DNA of 64,000 nt from Tetrapyrgos nigripes (GCA_013368315.1 JAACJM010000124.1:1-64000); one strand, 5' to 3'; positions 35,887-47,400 are shown, counted from the first letter of the stretch. Notes: generated by a model not told the origin, from the letters alone. Translations and numbers: made by a program.

Positions 35887-36299
35887 CCCCATCACTAAAA
35901 CCGCCCAACCCATATACCCCGCAAACTACCCCCGCCATCTAAGTTCATGGCTCGACATAATGCCGAGTGATTATACCGTTTGTTCCCGGGTTGACCAGCC
36001 CATATCATCCGTTGTCAGATCCCTGTCATAATGACAACGAGTTGATCAGGGATGGCGAGGTTGGTCAGGAATGATGAGGATTATCATGGATGATGGAGCT
36101 GGTCAGGGGGTTATCAAGTATGATGAGGCATATACCAGTTGGCCAGCAATATCTCATATGGTGGAGAGGATATGGTGTAGACACCAAAATAGTGCAGTTC
36201 TCCAATCAGTCAAAACGAAAGTAGAAGACCTATATATTCACATATGTACATACATAGATATATAGTACACTACGACTATGAATAAAGAGACTATAGTAT

Positions 36300-37279
36300 C
36301 AAGACTCACCTAACCTCCTGCCTCACAGTGACTGCCGACCATAGGCAAATATAGATATGTCTGCTCTGTAATAATGTGAGATAAACCAACAAAGGACTCA
36401 AGGAAACACTCACAAAAGGACGACGAGTAGCAGAGAGCTGTTAAATACACAAGGAGGGACTTGTAAGTTGCTTGTAAGACTTGAGTAGACATAGAACAAA
36501 GCGAAAGAATGGCTCACCGCAAACTGAAGATACTGAGTCTAGCGTGTTTGAAAGAGCTTAGTTGAGAATATGGCAAAAGAGAACGAGAAACTCACATTAA
36601 AAGGTGGCTGTATGCGCATATATACACACTCCATAGACATATTCCAGTCATTGCATGTTGGCAGTCTGAAAGAGGTTGAAAGGAAGTAGCAACATCAATG
36701 ACGAGGGCAGAAAATGAGTAAAGTGGGCTTCAGATGAGCAAGGGAGGACATACAAAAAACACATAAGCTCGCATTGGCAGGTCGGATAGCTGATTCCTGT
36801 AGGTAGGATATTGGTGTGAGTGAATATCAAAAGACGAAAGTTAGAGGCAAAGGCCAGGGATGACAAGAAGACGTGAGAGGATGGTAATCCCCAAAGGCGA
36901 TGAGCGGCAAGCTGAAAATGGAAAACAAAGGGAATGCAGCTACTAAGATGCTACAGGCAAATGATGAAGTGAAGACTCACCAACAGGATGAACTGCCAAC
37001 CCTCTCGGCTTTCGGTTTCTCCTCCTCAGACCCTCTTGTGCGACGTCTGCTGTAGCAGACAATGGATCTGAGAATGGCGAGGTCATCCTTCAACAGCGTT
37101 GTCCGCAACAGATGATCTGCAGGACTTGGTGGATGGACTGGCATAGGCATGGTGGGCGCTTGAGGCAGAGACTGGTGTTGTGTGAGCATCTGAGTCAGTG
37201 TATGCACTTGGTTCCTGGATGACGAAGCCAACGCTGACGAAGTGGTAGAAAAGTAAACGCGATTTTCAAAGGTGGGCAA
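36300..37279 (-). CDS. Possible spliced hypothetical gene inside the 7.6 kb element
   Basis: On the minus strand, an open stretch of 100 codons from ATG 37279 (MPTFENRVYFSTTSSALASS) ends at a good GT donor at about 36979. Further open pieces near 36866-36648 are bordered by several GTGAG donors. The pattern suggests a multi-exon transcript, but no motif was recognised and the model cannot be closed. Confidence 0.2.
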
Positions 37280-37802
37280 GGCATGGGTGTCTTGCCGTTG
37301 TTGGGTAAGGTGAGTGGGTCATTGCAAAGCTGCATGGACGATCGATGAAGGGTAGCAAAACTACAGGTGTCGTAAAAAGAGAAGGGTGGACGGAGAATAA
37401 GGGAGAGGTCGTCGTCGTGGTTCAGGTCCCCAACTCCGACCGAAGGGAGGAAGAGGGAGTGTCCAACCGAGTGGAGCTGCCGTAACTGCCGAGCGGAGTT
37501 TGAATCTCGCTGGAGATCTCCGGAAGATGTCCATTTTTCTACTACCTGTGCAACAGCGAGAACTCGTCGTCGGCTTCTTTCAAGCTGTGTATTTGCTGCT
37601 CATGATGAACTATTTCACGGTATAGCACACACCAGTACCAGGATGATTGATAAATTGATCCACAGGAACAGCTTTCATGTGACTTGTTCCTAATTCTCCG
37701 TCGTTCTCCGCGGTTCCATAGCAATCATTGGATTGGAAATTGGAAAAAAAAATAGTTATATATCAATCCGCCTCATCTCAGAATTCATTCATCACCATCC
37801 GC

Positions 37803-39107
37803 CAGGGGCCCCTGGTTTTTCAAGCTAACAGTCAAGCTACTCAAGCCTCAGTGAGCTTGAGTTAGCTTGAGTTAGCTTGAGTGTTAGCTTGAGTTAGCTT
37901 GAGTTAGCTTGAGTGTTAGCTTGAGTGAGCTTGAGTGTGAGCTTGACTTCCATTTTGGGTATGGCTGTGCTTATCATACAACTTCACTACACTTCATTTC
38001 ATAACAAGATTTGAACAAGATACTTGACTTTCATTGTGGCTGTGGTTATCCCAGCCTGTCCAACTTCACAAGATACTTACATTTAACTTCCATTTTGGGT
38101 GCAGCTGTGCTTATCCCAGCCTACCCAACTTTACACTTCATTTCATAACATTAAATGGCTCATTTGACTTCCATCTTATCCTAGTCTGCCCAACTCTTCA
38201 CTACAATTCATTTCATAACAAGATACTTACCTTAAATGGCTTGCACTTGCATTTTGTGTGTCACTGTGCTTATCCCAGCCTTCATTTTATAAAAAGATAC
38301 TTGCATTAAATGGCATAAACAACACTTATCCTCTATTGAGTCCTTGAGTGAGCTTGAGTTGGCTTGAGTGTTAGCTTGAGTGAGCTTGAGTGTTAGCTTG
38401 AGTTAGCTTGAGTGAGCTTGAGTGTTAGCTTGAGTTAGCTTGAGTTAGCTTGAGTGAGCTTGAGTGAGCTTGAGTGTTAGCTTGAGTTAGCTTGAGTTAG
38501 CTTGAGTGTTAGCTTGAGTGAGCTTGAGTGTGAGTGGGCTTGAGTGTAGCTTTGCATTAACTTGAAGGAGTAGATATTGGGGACTCCCAGTGTAGGAGAA
38601 ATAAGTAAGTCCCAGGAGGTCCCAAAAGGTGGCTAGGTGTCTGGGTGCTACCCACCCTTGAGCCAGAAGTGTCTAAACTGTGTGAGTGACACTACTCACA
38701 CAAGGATCCAAACTTCAGGTGGATCAACCTACATGCCTACATGGCAACTAGACTAAAGAGAACAATGAGATAAAGACAGTTATGTGTTGCCAATGGCAAC
38801 TGGCATGATGAATAAAAAAATATGATGAAATGGCAAGGCTTGGCATGGTGCCAAATGGTGACAGTGAGTCTTGGTCTTGACACTGGGGAGTCCCAGGGAA
38901 CATTTTGATAGAGTGTGTATAGGCCCCTGGTTACTAAGACCTCCTAGGCAGGTTGATTAATGGGACCCATCCACTTTAACTAGGTACCTAGATATGGGTG
39001 CCTGAAGTGATAGCTTGACTGTGAGCTTGACTGTGAGCTTGAGTGTTAGCTTGACTGTTAGCTTGACTGTTAGCTTGAGTGTTAGCTTGAAAAACTGGTG
39101 GCCCCAT
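37803..39107. mobile_element. Element with AGCTTGAGT minisatellite ends
   Basis: The left part CAGGGGCCCCTGGTTTTTCA and the right part, read inward, GGGGCCACCAGTTTTTCA form inverted ends of about 30 bp, both continuing AGCTAACA(G/C)TCAAGC. Dense AGCTTGAGT/TTAGCTTGAG tandem units lie at 37853-37945, 38340-38555 and 39009-39092. The imperfect flanks CATCCGCC and CATCTGCC could be an 8 bp duplication. No coding sequence. Confidence 0.55.
38340..38555. repeat. AGCTTGAGT(T/G) minisatellite, central array
   Basis: Tandem units of about 10-12 bp (TTAGCTTGAG, TGAGCTTGAGTG) repeat for more than 200 bp. The same unit recurs in the two flanking arrays (37853-37945 and 39009-39092, the latter in TTAGCTTGACTG form). 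Confidence 0.85.
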
Positions 39108-40110
39108 CTGCCATGAGACTCGTTGATTACCTTCGTGAAGCTGCTGCTGCTGATCCTATCTTTCTTTCTCTTCCAACTGAGAGTCTGTCTCAATATTTGG
39201 AATGACTGCCTGTCCTGGACCTTTGTCAAATACAATGTCGAATCGATCGCTATGCGCCCAATAAACAACTGAAACATACGCGAGCTGAACGGATTGCTAG
39301 ATTTGTTGTTGACAATTTCTCTATGAGTAACACCGAATTGTTACCTACTGCTGAGCATCAATACCATGCAAAGTACCTGTTTGTAGACCAGAAACTCGGA
39401 CCAGGCTTTAGTCATCTCCTTGGGGAGAAGGTGCTGTACGCCATAATCCGACCTGGTGTGTATGCAGATTGCGATCATTGGCTTCTGAGTGATCACAGTG
39501 CTGACTTTATTAGCCGTTCATTTGAGTCACTGGATTATCTCCCTCAGCTTGTCATGACAATCCCGGTCAAAACGAGAACGAGATATGAAAGTGTTGAATA
39601 CCGGATTCACACTCAAGATTTTCAAAGTCAATCAAAAGTTCTCTCAGATGTCGTATCCCGATTTTTTGCTGCTCGCATGAAGATCTTGTCAAGTTTATGT
39701 GATGAAGATCTCGCTCAAATGTTTTTGTTTTATTATCCTGATACTTCTTGTTTTTCTTTTCCCTCCGAAGATTGATTTTCGATTATTCGCAAAGTTCTTG
39801 CTCGCACCTTTGGCCCAATTACCGATAGGTTGTTTGAATATGGCGATGACAATCACATTGTTTCAGACACACAACTGCAACATCTATGTGCTCCTACATT
39901 TGATCAACCAGATTTGTACATGCTGGATTTCTTGGAACAAAGAGAGAGCTGGCCTCAAGAAGTACCCCTCTCTACTATATTGAGCTGCACGTCTGCTTAC
40001 CGTCAGAAAACCATCTATGTCCCTCCTCGATGTTGTGCTTGTTGTGGTTGTGATGACTTTGAACACTCAGGCCAGTTTATCGCTGTATCTGATTTTCCTA
40101 GTCTCGCACT

Positions 40111-42679
40111 TAGTGTGTATGGCAAGTCGTCTTGAGATTGTGGCAGCTTGGCAGGTGGATGGCAGGTGGATGGCAGCAAAAAATCAAGGATAAATTCTAT
40201 TTTAATCTTTACATTCCTAATTCTCGCAATAAACTTTTCAGATCCCATGTACTATCTGCTGAATCATTCAAAACATTAATCTCGTCATTGAAGCCCTTAG
40301 GCTCCACCCCCTTGTCCACCTTTTCGAGCTCACTGAAGTCATAAAGCTTCCCTTCAACAATATCCAAAGTTGCGAGTTCCTCCTCCAACTCCAACTCCAA
40401 CTCTATATCTTTCTCTACCTCAATCTCCTTCTCCAAACTATCAAACGATGCCTCAACATCTTCCTCTTCAACCTGCTCCTCATCCACCTCAAGCGGACCC
40501 TGCCAATTGTCTGACTCTGTTACCGAGCCTTCTTCAACAATAGCTGTATTGATTCCTGGTGATGTCTTTGTGTGCATATGACCATGTTTACGGCGAATAG
40601 ATTTGCCCTGAGCTCGTAGTTCTGAATGATGATGTCGTCTGAGATTGCAATGCATCTTTCCGAGATCTTCAAAGGTATTGATGTTCAGATTGTTCCGCTT
40701 GGGCGTCTGAATACCTCCCAGATCTGAGAAAAGCCGCTCGAGATCAGACGAAGATGGTACAATGAGAAAAATTGTGATAGCAAGTTTCTTGAGGGGTACC
40801 TGATCTGATGCAACAGAAAGGGATTCCCAGTATGCCTTCCCATCCTTCGTCCCACCAATGAACGGAGCTTTGCAGAGATTATAATCCTTGATATTCTCTA
40901 CAAGGGCCTTAGCATCACGGGCTGACCATTTCCACTTTGATGCGAGCTTTAAAGCAGCGGAAATCATGAATTGCAAATCACAACCACCAGCTTCATCAGA
41001 TATGGCCAACTTTTGGCAGAGAGGATGTAAGAATAAGGCGAGGGAATGGATAGGTGTGTTCATGTGCCGAAAACGTTTGTTAAGAACAGTCTTCGCATTA
41101 TCAAGAAAATCGGCATCATCTCCTTGCTCTAGCTTCATCTCAGAGATGAAACGAGCACATCGAATCATCTCTAGCATGCAGTCAGCAAGATTGGCTTCTC
41201 GGCTCTCAAGATTCCCAATTGCATCAACCAGCGGCTTGGTGACCCTGATGAGCTGATCCAGCCGTTTCCAGAAGGTGGTTGTTGCCTGGACAATTTCGAT
41301 TACCTCAGCTTTGATGCAGGAGAATCCATTTTCCTTTTCGTTCGCATCCAGGCAGCAACAAATAGTGACGAGAGGATAACGGTAACCCTTGACACTGCAG
41401 CAATGCAGAATCAGAGCATACCAACAAGACTCGCAGTTCTTGGTAAAACCACGAGTGATACCTTGTCGAGCTGCTTCCTCCTTGAGCTGGCCTCCCCAAT
41501 AATGAGATCCATTGAAAAAGGTGACGATTCGGGTGCTACGAGAAATGGTAGTCTTCATAGCTGGATAAAGGCATATCTCCCCAATAGTCGTGTTGAGCTG
41601 ATGGAGAAAGCAAGGGAGAGTGATGACCCATGGAAATTTGCGCTCGAATTTGTTACGAAAAGATATCATTGTTGTAGGATTATCTGTGGTGACTGCAATG
41701 AAGTTCCTCCCATCTCCAAGACCCATGCTGTTCAAAGATGAAAGCGCACATTCATATACACCATCTGCAGAAGCACGTTTCCCAGTCAGATCATTCAAAG
41801 CCAGTACGACTGGTTCCTGATCGACCTGGGAAGCCACCGTCCCATAGATACTACGCTTCAGAAAGATCTTCCCAACCATCAATCAAAAGCGTCATATTCA
41901 TATGCCCCTTTAATTCATCCCTCTCCTCTTTCTTGACTTGCGCTGCCTCTGAGTCAAAGACGCGAGTCCGAAGCACGTATGGTGTTGGCGGAGAATATGA
42001 TGGACGGAGAAAATGAAGGAATTTTAGGAAATAGGGGTCACCGATGGATAGAAATGTATGGTTAGAAGATACCCAGCCACACAACAGTAGCTTTTCGGCT
42101 TCTTCTTCTCGCGCAGTAAGAGAACGATCAAAAAAGGTGTCGAGAGGTCCTTCTTCTCCTTTACGCTTCTTGTTCCTGGGTCTAGCAATGGTAGAGCTGT
42201 GATCTTTGAGGAATTCGAGGGCCTCTTCAGGAGCGGTGTCTGTGGCGTCCGAACAGGAACGGATATCTGAGATATGCTTCGGAAGTCGGTTGTCACGATG
42301 TTCGAGCTCAATATTGCAGAAGTTGCATTTGTAGAGACTGCGCCCGGACTTGTTTTCGAGTTGTTTTACTTTAGAGAAGTAGTTCGAGATGAATTCCGGA
42401 ACACTGGAACCACCTGTGCCCGGCATAGTGATAGATCGGAGGATAGGTAACGCTGGGGATGCAAAAATGAATATTTATATCTATCTATTACATGGATTGC
42501 TGAATTAGTAGAACAAGACGAAACTTATTTAGTCTTGCTGCAGGCCATTGTTCCCATTTCGGAAAATACACAAAAAATACTTGCCAGCAGCCTGCCAGCC
42601 TATGTCCTTCGGCAGGATGGCAGCTGCCAGGGTGGCAGCCGGCATTTGGCAGAACTCGCTGCCGTTGCCATGCACACTA
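40111..42679 (-). mobile_element. hAT DNA transposon with perfect 8 bp target duplication
   Basis: The target duplication is CTCGCACT at 40103-40110 and again at 42680-42687. The ends read TAGTGTGTATGGCAAG (left) and TAGTGTGCATGGCAAC (right, inward). TGGCAG subterminal repeats are found at 40140-40180 and 42580-42660. The 2,569 bp unit has one transposase gene. It sits inside the DUF6570-like ORF. Sharp ends and a long open frame indicate a recent insertion. Confidence 0.9.
40209..42426 (-). CDS. hAT-family transposase (BED finger, DUF659-like, dimerisation domain), one frameshift
   Basis: Part 1, 42426-41851: starts MPGTGGSSVPEFISNYFSK; CNFCNIELEHRDNRLPKHIS is a BED-type zinc finger; it ends NMTLLIDGWEDL. 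Part 2, about 41855-40209: continues KRSIYGTVASQVDQEPV, then VTTDNPTTMISFRNKF, LPCFLHQLNTTI, and the C-terminal hAT dimerisation signature SSSDLERLFSDLGGIQTPKR, followed by an acidic tail and TGA. The two frames differ by one base near 41852-41868. No stop codon interrupts the 550 codons of part 2. It would catalyse cut-and-paste transposition if the frameshift is an error; otherwise it is a very recent knock-out. Confidence 0.85.
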
Positions 42680-43598
42680 CTCGCACTGTTGAAACAAGTT
42701 GATCCTTTTATCAAGTCTCATGCTTCTCCAGATACTTTCACTTATGCCGACTCCTCTTTAAATGGCGCGTTGCTCTCAAAAAAGGGTGTGCTTTTCACTG
42801 ATGACAATCTCAGAGTGTATTTGTGTAATCCGTGTATCTCATCGCTTTCGAAAACCATGTAAATAAAGCGAGTCTGCCTATACTACTTACCTGGAGTCGG
42901 GGGTGGCGCACCTGTGCGCCGTTGAGATCAAAGAGGAAGGAATGACGCGTCGACGCTATGAGGTCGGAGTTTGAAATTGAGCTGTGACGCCATTGCCTTA
43001 CCGCGACTGGCCCCTATTCGCCAACCGTATGTAGCAAGTACGTAGTATGTAGTTCTTTCCAGCACCGTCTGATCGCTGACTATTGAGCTGAAGCCTTCTA
43101 AGTTATGATTTATGATCTTGACAAAAGAAGGCAGTGACAATAGCAACTACTCAGATTAGATTTGTTTCGTAGTTCTATCTTCATTCTTTATGTACCTTTT
43201 GCCTCAGCTCCAAATATCATTGTTTTAGACACCAGATCTCATATTTTAATGAGACAGGCAAGCCTTTGCCTGACACTATGCTACACACTAATCTCCCCAA
43301 AGTCCACAAGTATCTTTATGACAGCAAAATGATAATCCCCTGATAAGGTCTCGTCATCCTGACAAGACCTGACCACCTCAAAAAATCCTGACATGGTATG
43401 ATCAGCTTTCAAAATTATGATAACATATGATAATGGTATGATATACATGTAGAACTATTACAGCTAGGTATAAGGGCTGGTCAGGTGGAATATGGGTTGG
43501 GCGGTTTTAGTGATGCCCTCCATTATTTCGCTTTGAATGGCTGGCTCTGGATATGGTCAAATGTGAGTCAGTTGGGTCGCTTCGAAGACCGAGAATTG

Positions 43599-45203
43599 AT
43601 GGATTGTTCGATGGTACAGAGCTACGAACCAGGTAAGCTACGAAGGAACTCGAGTTCTAAGCCCTCTCTCGCTCGATTCGAATTTAACCTTTTGCTCTCG
43701 TAGCTTATCGGTTGGATGATGAACTGGGCTCTCTACGGTGTCTATGTTGTTCAAGTTTGTAAGGGTCTCTCCCATGGCTCTCCTTCCGAGTCTGCAACCA
43801 TCATATTCATGAAATTATCATTCAACCAGACCTCTACTACCTAGCCTTCCCCTCAGACAAACCCTTCCTCAAAACCTTCGTTTACATTCTCTTCGCCTTA
43901 GAAACGCTCCAAACCATTCTTGTTGGGCATGATGCGATTCTAATTCTGGGACTCGATTATGGCGATGCAGAGCAGTTGGATAAGGTTCATTTGGCTTGGT
44001 TGAGTATTCCGTTTTTGAGCTCCATTAGTGAGTTGTGTTTCCTTGGTGCTTCATTGGATTTGGTTTGAATTTGGAGCTGAATTTCGGAGCCGCCAGTACC
44101 GCCGTAGAGCTCTTCTTCGCTTGGAGAATTTCCATGATTTCACATTCATGGGTTGTGGCTGGAGTTATTTCGCTCGTATGTATTTTTTATTTGATGTCAT
44201 TCCCAGCTTTCTGAAAAATTTTGCTTCTAGATTTCTCTCCTTCAAGGCTCGAGCTGTAAGCATATACATTTTTTCTAAATTTTATTCTTGTTGCAGGGAA
44301 ATTGACTTGATTCTGGATAGGTATGGCTCAAGCAGTCTTTTCACTTCAACTTGGAAAATTTTCTGTGCTTCCTGGGAAGACTAGGGTCACTCTTATGGTA
44401 CGGATATTCTATTGAAATACGGAGATTTCTACCTAACTTAATTGGCTCCTTTGAATTATTTCTAGATATGGCTCCTAGGAGCTGCAATCTGTGATATCCT
44501 CATTGCGTTGTGCATGTCTTATTATGTACGTCATGGGCCGTCGCCGTCTCTTCTTTCTTTTGCGTGTTGATACAACGTATTTGGACAGCTTTTCACTCGG
44601 AAAACAGGATTCAAGAAGACAGACGCTATGTTGACTCGCCTGATTAGGCTTTCTATCGAGACGGGTAGGTGTCCGAGTACTTATTCTATATACTTATCCC
44701 ATCTCAGCGATGATTGACATCCCTTAAGGTTCTGTTACAGGTACTTATCTAGTTCCATTCAGCATTCCTTGACCATACTCAAGTATTTATCTCAATCAGC
44801 AATAATCGCAATCATCGTAGCAGCCCTGGCCCTTATCGCACCAGACAAGCTCTATTTCGTTACTCCGTCCTACGTTCTCACCAGATCATACAGTAATAGC
44901 TTTATGACGATCCTCAATAGCAGGATGCATATCGTCAATGGACGGAGTAATATTGACGCGCGTGCTCCTGGCCAGGATGATAGCTCGGACTCGGAGTTTT
45001 TTGTGGCACTTTCAGGCATCGCTGCTGCGATTCATCAGGAGCAGGATACCTCAAATTCGGCGATTGAACTTCAAAAAAACGCGCGTGTAGGCAGGTCAAA
45101 AGTTAGCCCTCGGGATGATCTGCTGAAGACCCCGCCTAGTATGGCTAATGTTGGCGTGATGGAGTCTGCTAAGTTCTCGGATGATAATGGGGATGTAGTT
45201 TAG
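43599..45203 (+). CDS. DUF6534-type seven-helix membrane protein 2
   Basis: Exons from the second on: 43704-43758, 43830-44027, 44090-44175, 44231-44255, 44321-44397, 44466-44525, 44590-44664, 44729-44740 and 44800-45203. Translation runs LIGWMMNWALYGVYVVQVYL, then ILFALETLQTILVGHDAIL, AWLSIPFLSSITASTAVEL, IWLLGAAICDILIALCMSYY, TRKTGFKKTDAMLTRLIRLS, then SNSFMTILNSR and a polar tail. These are the DUF6534 landmarks. The first exon is uncertain: ATG 43599 with a donor at 43633 is out of phase with exon 2, so the start may be ATG 43716-43719 in exon 2, or the original first exon may have been displaced by the 7.6 kb element ending at 43515. Confidence 0.75.
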
Positions 45204-45305
45204 ATCTTTGCTCTCATTTTTTCTGTGTACATGTATACATATTTCATTTTATAATCATCTTTGAAAGACTGACTCAGAGTTGCAAAACCTTTGCTGCAAT
45301 ACTGT

Positions 45306-45392
45306 AGTGAAATGGCCGAGTGGTCTAAGGCACTAAAATCGGGATCTAGTCTTGGGGCACAGGTTTACGCTCGGGTCTCCAACTCCGTGTAC
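45306..45392 (+). pseudogene. Class II tRNA-like (Leu/Ser) remnant
   Basis: TGGCCGAGTGGTCTAAGGC (45313-45331) is a perfect D-arm/box A for Leu or Ser tRNAs. The next arm, CTAAA ATCGGGA TCTAG, has one mismatch. The T-arm (GGGTCTCCAACTCC) departs from GGTTCGAATCC and the acceptor stem does not pair. It is likely a dead tRNA or a tRNA-derived repeat head. Confidence 0.4.
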
Positions 45393-45814
45393 TGTATTGA
45401 AGGAGGAGGAGTTGAGGAGGAGTTTACTTATTACCCGCATTTCCAGTGAACCCGGTGTGATCTAGTCTCGTTATCCAGACTGACAATACATAGATTTCTA
45501 CACTTCGTGTCTACTACTATACTAGTGTATGTAGATGATCCCTTGCTGTTTTTGAGGCGAAGTCTCAACAAGAGCGCAGCGCGTCTACTGGGGTAGCTCT
45601 ACTGTCTTGTGCTACACATTGGGGATTATATTTATGGGTTGAGACTCTTTTTGGATTCCTACTCTCCAAAAGCTTTCACGACTTTTTGCTGCCACCTCGA
45701 CCCGTAGTGTACGATTGCTTCCGTTCCATTATGTAAGATGTCCACGGACCGAATCAATGATGTTCGAAAAGGAGTGACGTATGAATGACATCATCTCATC
45801 ATTCATCAGGGCGC

Positions 45815-45823
45815 TATATAAAA
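45815..45823 (+). promoter_or_regulatory. TATA box of the gene at 45905
   Basis: TATATAAAA lies 90 bases before the ATG of an intronless gene, in an otherwise GC-balanced leader. Confidence 0.7.
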
Positions 45824-45904
45824 GCTCGCGTCAACGTCGAAAGTCAAACCAAACCTCTACCTCTTCCATACATCCCTACAGAACCCACCCAAACACCTTT
45901 CACA

Positions 45905-46480
45905 ATGTCCACCTCCAGAAAACCCAATAGTTCCAAAGACCAGGACCTCCCACCCCAACGCCAAGGCAAAGCCATGCACCCCGTCAAACCACCTCTCTCC
46001 TCTACCCCTCTCCACAGACATATATACACCCTCGTTGGGATTGCGACGCTCTTAACGGCGTATTACTCTTACCGCACGATTCAGTGGAAAACCGAAGTAG
46101 GCGGATGGTGGAATTTGGCTACGGGGGTTAGGCCGGAGAGGTTGCATCATCATCATTCAGAGAAGTCGTCTAAAGGGAGAGGTTCTAAAGGAAAAGGAGG
46201 AGATGCAGGAGGTACCGTGGAGAGTAAAATCAACGAGTTGGCGTTGGCGCTCGGGCTACCTTCAAACGATTTGGCAAAGGCCATAGCGAGTGCAGTTAGG
46301 GAGTACGTTCCTCCCGCGAGTTTATCGTCTATTAGGGAAAAGGAGACGGGCAGTCCAGCGGTGGATGTGTTACTGGCTGGAGCTGAGCAGGGAAAGAAGG
46401 TGGAAGAAGATTCGGGCGAGGAGAATACAGAGGCGAGTCCTGGCATGTTGGATAGCTTTGTTGGGTTAGACGAGCCGTAG
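45905..46480 (+). CDS. Small single-pass membrane protein, unknown function
   Basis: Intronless, 191 residues. The start at 45905 is chosen because a TATA box lies at 45815, inside the upstream extension of the frame. A Pro/Lys-rich N-terminus leads to one membrane helix at about residues 43-58 (IYTLVGIATLLTAYYSYRTI), then GGWWNLATGVRPERLHHHH, a Lys/Gly-rich linker, and VESKINELALALGLPSNDLA, which looks like a short amphipathic helical segment. The C-terminus is acidic. It may be an organelle or ER tail protein; no family name is known to me. Confidence 0.75.
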   Translation: MSTSRKPNSSKDQDLPPQRQGKAMHPVKPPLSSTPLHRHIYTLVGIATLLTAYYSYRTIQWKTEVGGWWNLATGVRPERLHHHHSEKSSKGRGSKGKGGDAGGTVESKINELALALGLPSNDLAKAIASAVREYVPPASLSSIREKETGSPAVDVLLAGAEQGKKVEEDSGEENTEASPGMLDSFVGLDEP

Positions 46481-47104
46481 TCTACGTGTGTATAATGCTG
46501 TCTTGGAACGAAACACTTCTTAAATGAAACTAGAGGGTATACGCTGTGTGGAGTAGTGTATCATGAACGGAAGAAACGGTATGCCTCGGAAGAAGAGGGT
46601 ACGCTTTCTTGTAAGTTACACAACGTTGCAAAGGTAATAGGATGTTGATGGGTTGTATGCTATGTGGACTAGGGTATTGAGAACGTAACAAACGTGCATA
46701 TACATCGACGTCTACCTCGAAGAGGAGGGTATGCGCTATAAAACTAATGGACCGAGGACGCCTACGCCCAAATGGACTAATGAAAACGAAGTAGAGCGGG
46801 AGATGCTGATGGGGCTGAGTAGCAGCTGACTAGCAGGAAAGCTACGAAAATGAGAACGAAGAAGGGCGTTAAGAAAGCCAGATGACTCTATGGAGAGGTT
46901 GTGTGATCTTATCTAGATATACCTAAAATGGCAGGGGGAGGGGCAAAGAGAGGGGGGCGGGGGGGGGGGGTAGTCCAGCAGTCGGCAAACTTAAAATCTT
47001 GATGCCGCCCACCCCTTGATCCTGATGTGATCTTATTATCCATGGTGTTCCATTTCCACTCTTGGTATTCATCTATCACAGCAGCATTATGGCAGAAAGC
47101 GGCA
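46481..47104. other. Repeat-bearing intergenic stretch
   Basis: Contains R2 copy 1 (46584-46738) and a G-run (GGGGCGGGGGGGGGG near 46955). No gene recognised. Confidence 0.5.
46584..46738. repeat. Dispersed repeat R2, copy 1
   Basis: CTCGGAAGAAGAGGGT, TTCTTGTAAGTTA, TGGGTTGTATGCTATGTGG and GAGGAGGGTATGCG recur in the same order at 49554-49705. A shorter piece (GTGAACGGAAGAAACG) is also found at about 48471. Confidence 0.8.
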
Positions 47105-47400
47105 GCAGTGTGTATTCGGAGGATTGTTTCATCCAACACATCGCAGTCATCACATCACTAGGAATTCTTGAGGCACGGTCTGTTAAACATCTGGATTGGA
47201 ATATTTCAGCCTGTCTCTCTCTCTAAGTATGCTTATCAACGGGAGCATTGTTGTGTGTTCGGATGGTTGTTCCATCCAACCCGTAGTAGTCATCACATCA
47301 CTAGGAATTCTTGAGGCACGGTCTGTTAAACATCTGGATTGCAATATTTCAGCCTGTCGTCTCTGTACCATCCCCATCTCTCTCTGAGTATGCTTATCAC
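47105..47400. repeat. Tandem duplication of about 140 bp reaching into the UbiA 5' end
   Basis: Copies at about 47105-47237 and 47248-47400 share ATCACATCACTAGGAATTCT, TGAGGCACGGTCTGTTAAAC, TCAGCCTGT and the end AGTATGCTTATCA, which holds the ATG used by the prenyltransferase gene. Confidence 0.85.

Larger units (their letters stand above)
39113..42862 (+). pseudogene. DUF6570/Helitron-protein-like ORF, with stops and split by an hAT insertion
   Basis: A single frame runs from ATG 39113 (MRLVDYLREAAAADPIFLSL) to 40110, is interrupted by the hAT element, and resumes at 42688 to TAA 42860-42862. Keeping one copy of the 8 bp duplication makes the frame continuous (DFPSLA then LLKQVDPF). TGA codons at 39203-39205 and 39773-39775 break it. 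Features: CCACCGCDDFEHSGQF and, after the insertion, VYLCNPCISSLSK, a CxxC pattern like the N-terminal region of basidiomycete Helitron-associated DUF6570 proteins. The C-terminal part (Rep/helicase) is missing. The family call is tentative. Confidence 0.45.
35890..43515. mobile_element. 7.6 kb element with perfect 26 bp CATCACTAAAACC inverted ends, host of further insertions
   Basis: The left end from 35890 reads CATCACTAAAACCGCCCAAC, then CCATAT. The right end (43490-43515) is its exact reverse complement over 26 bp. The flanks share CC, or CCC (35887-35889 and 43516-43518). Subterminal repeats of GGTCAGG/CCTGACC, TGATCAGG and TGATAA lie at 35985-36150 and 43330-43480. The end sequence resembles that of the Plavaka element at 53137 (CATCAGTAAAAC) and of the 1869 element (CATCAGGAAATT), so mobilisation by a Plavaka-type transposase is likely. 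No Plavaka gene is inside. It holds a minisatellite element, a broken DUF6570-like ORF and an hAT element. Confidence 0.75.

Noticed and set aside
37853..38555. CRISPR-like array
   Set aside because: The units are contiguous 10-12 bp tandem repeats without unique spacers, in a eukaryote; it is a minisatellite.
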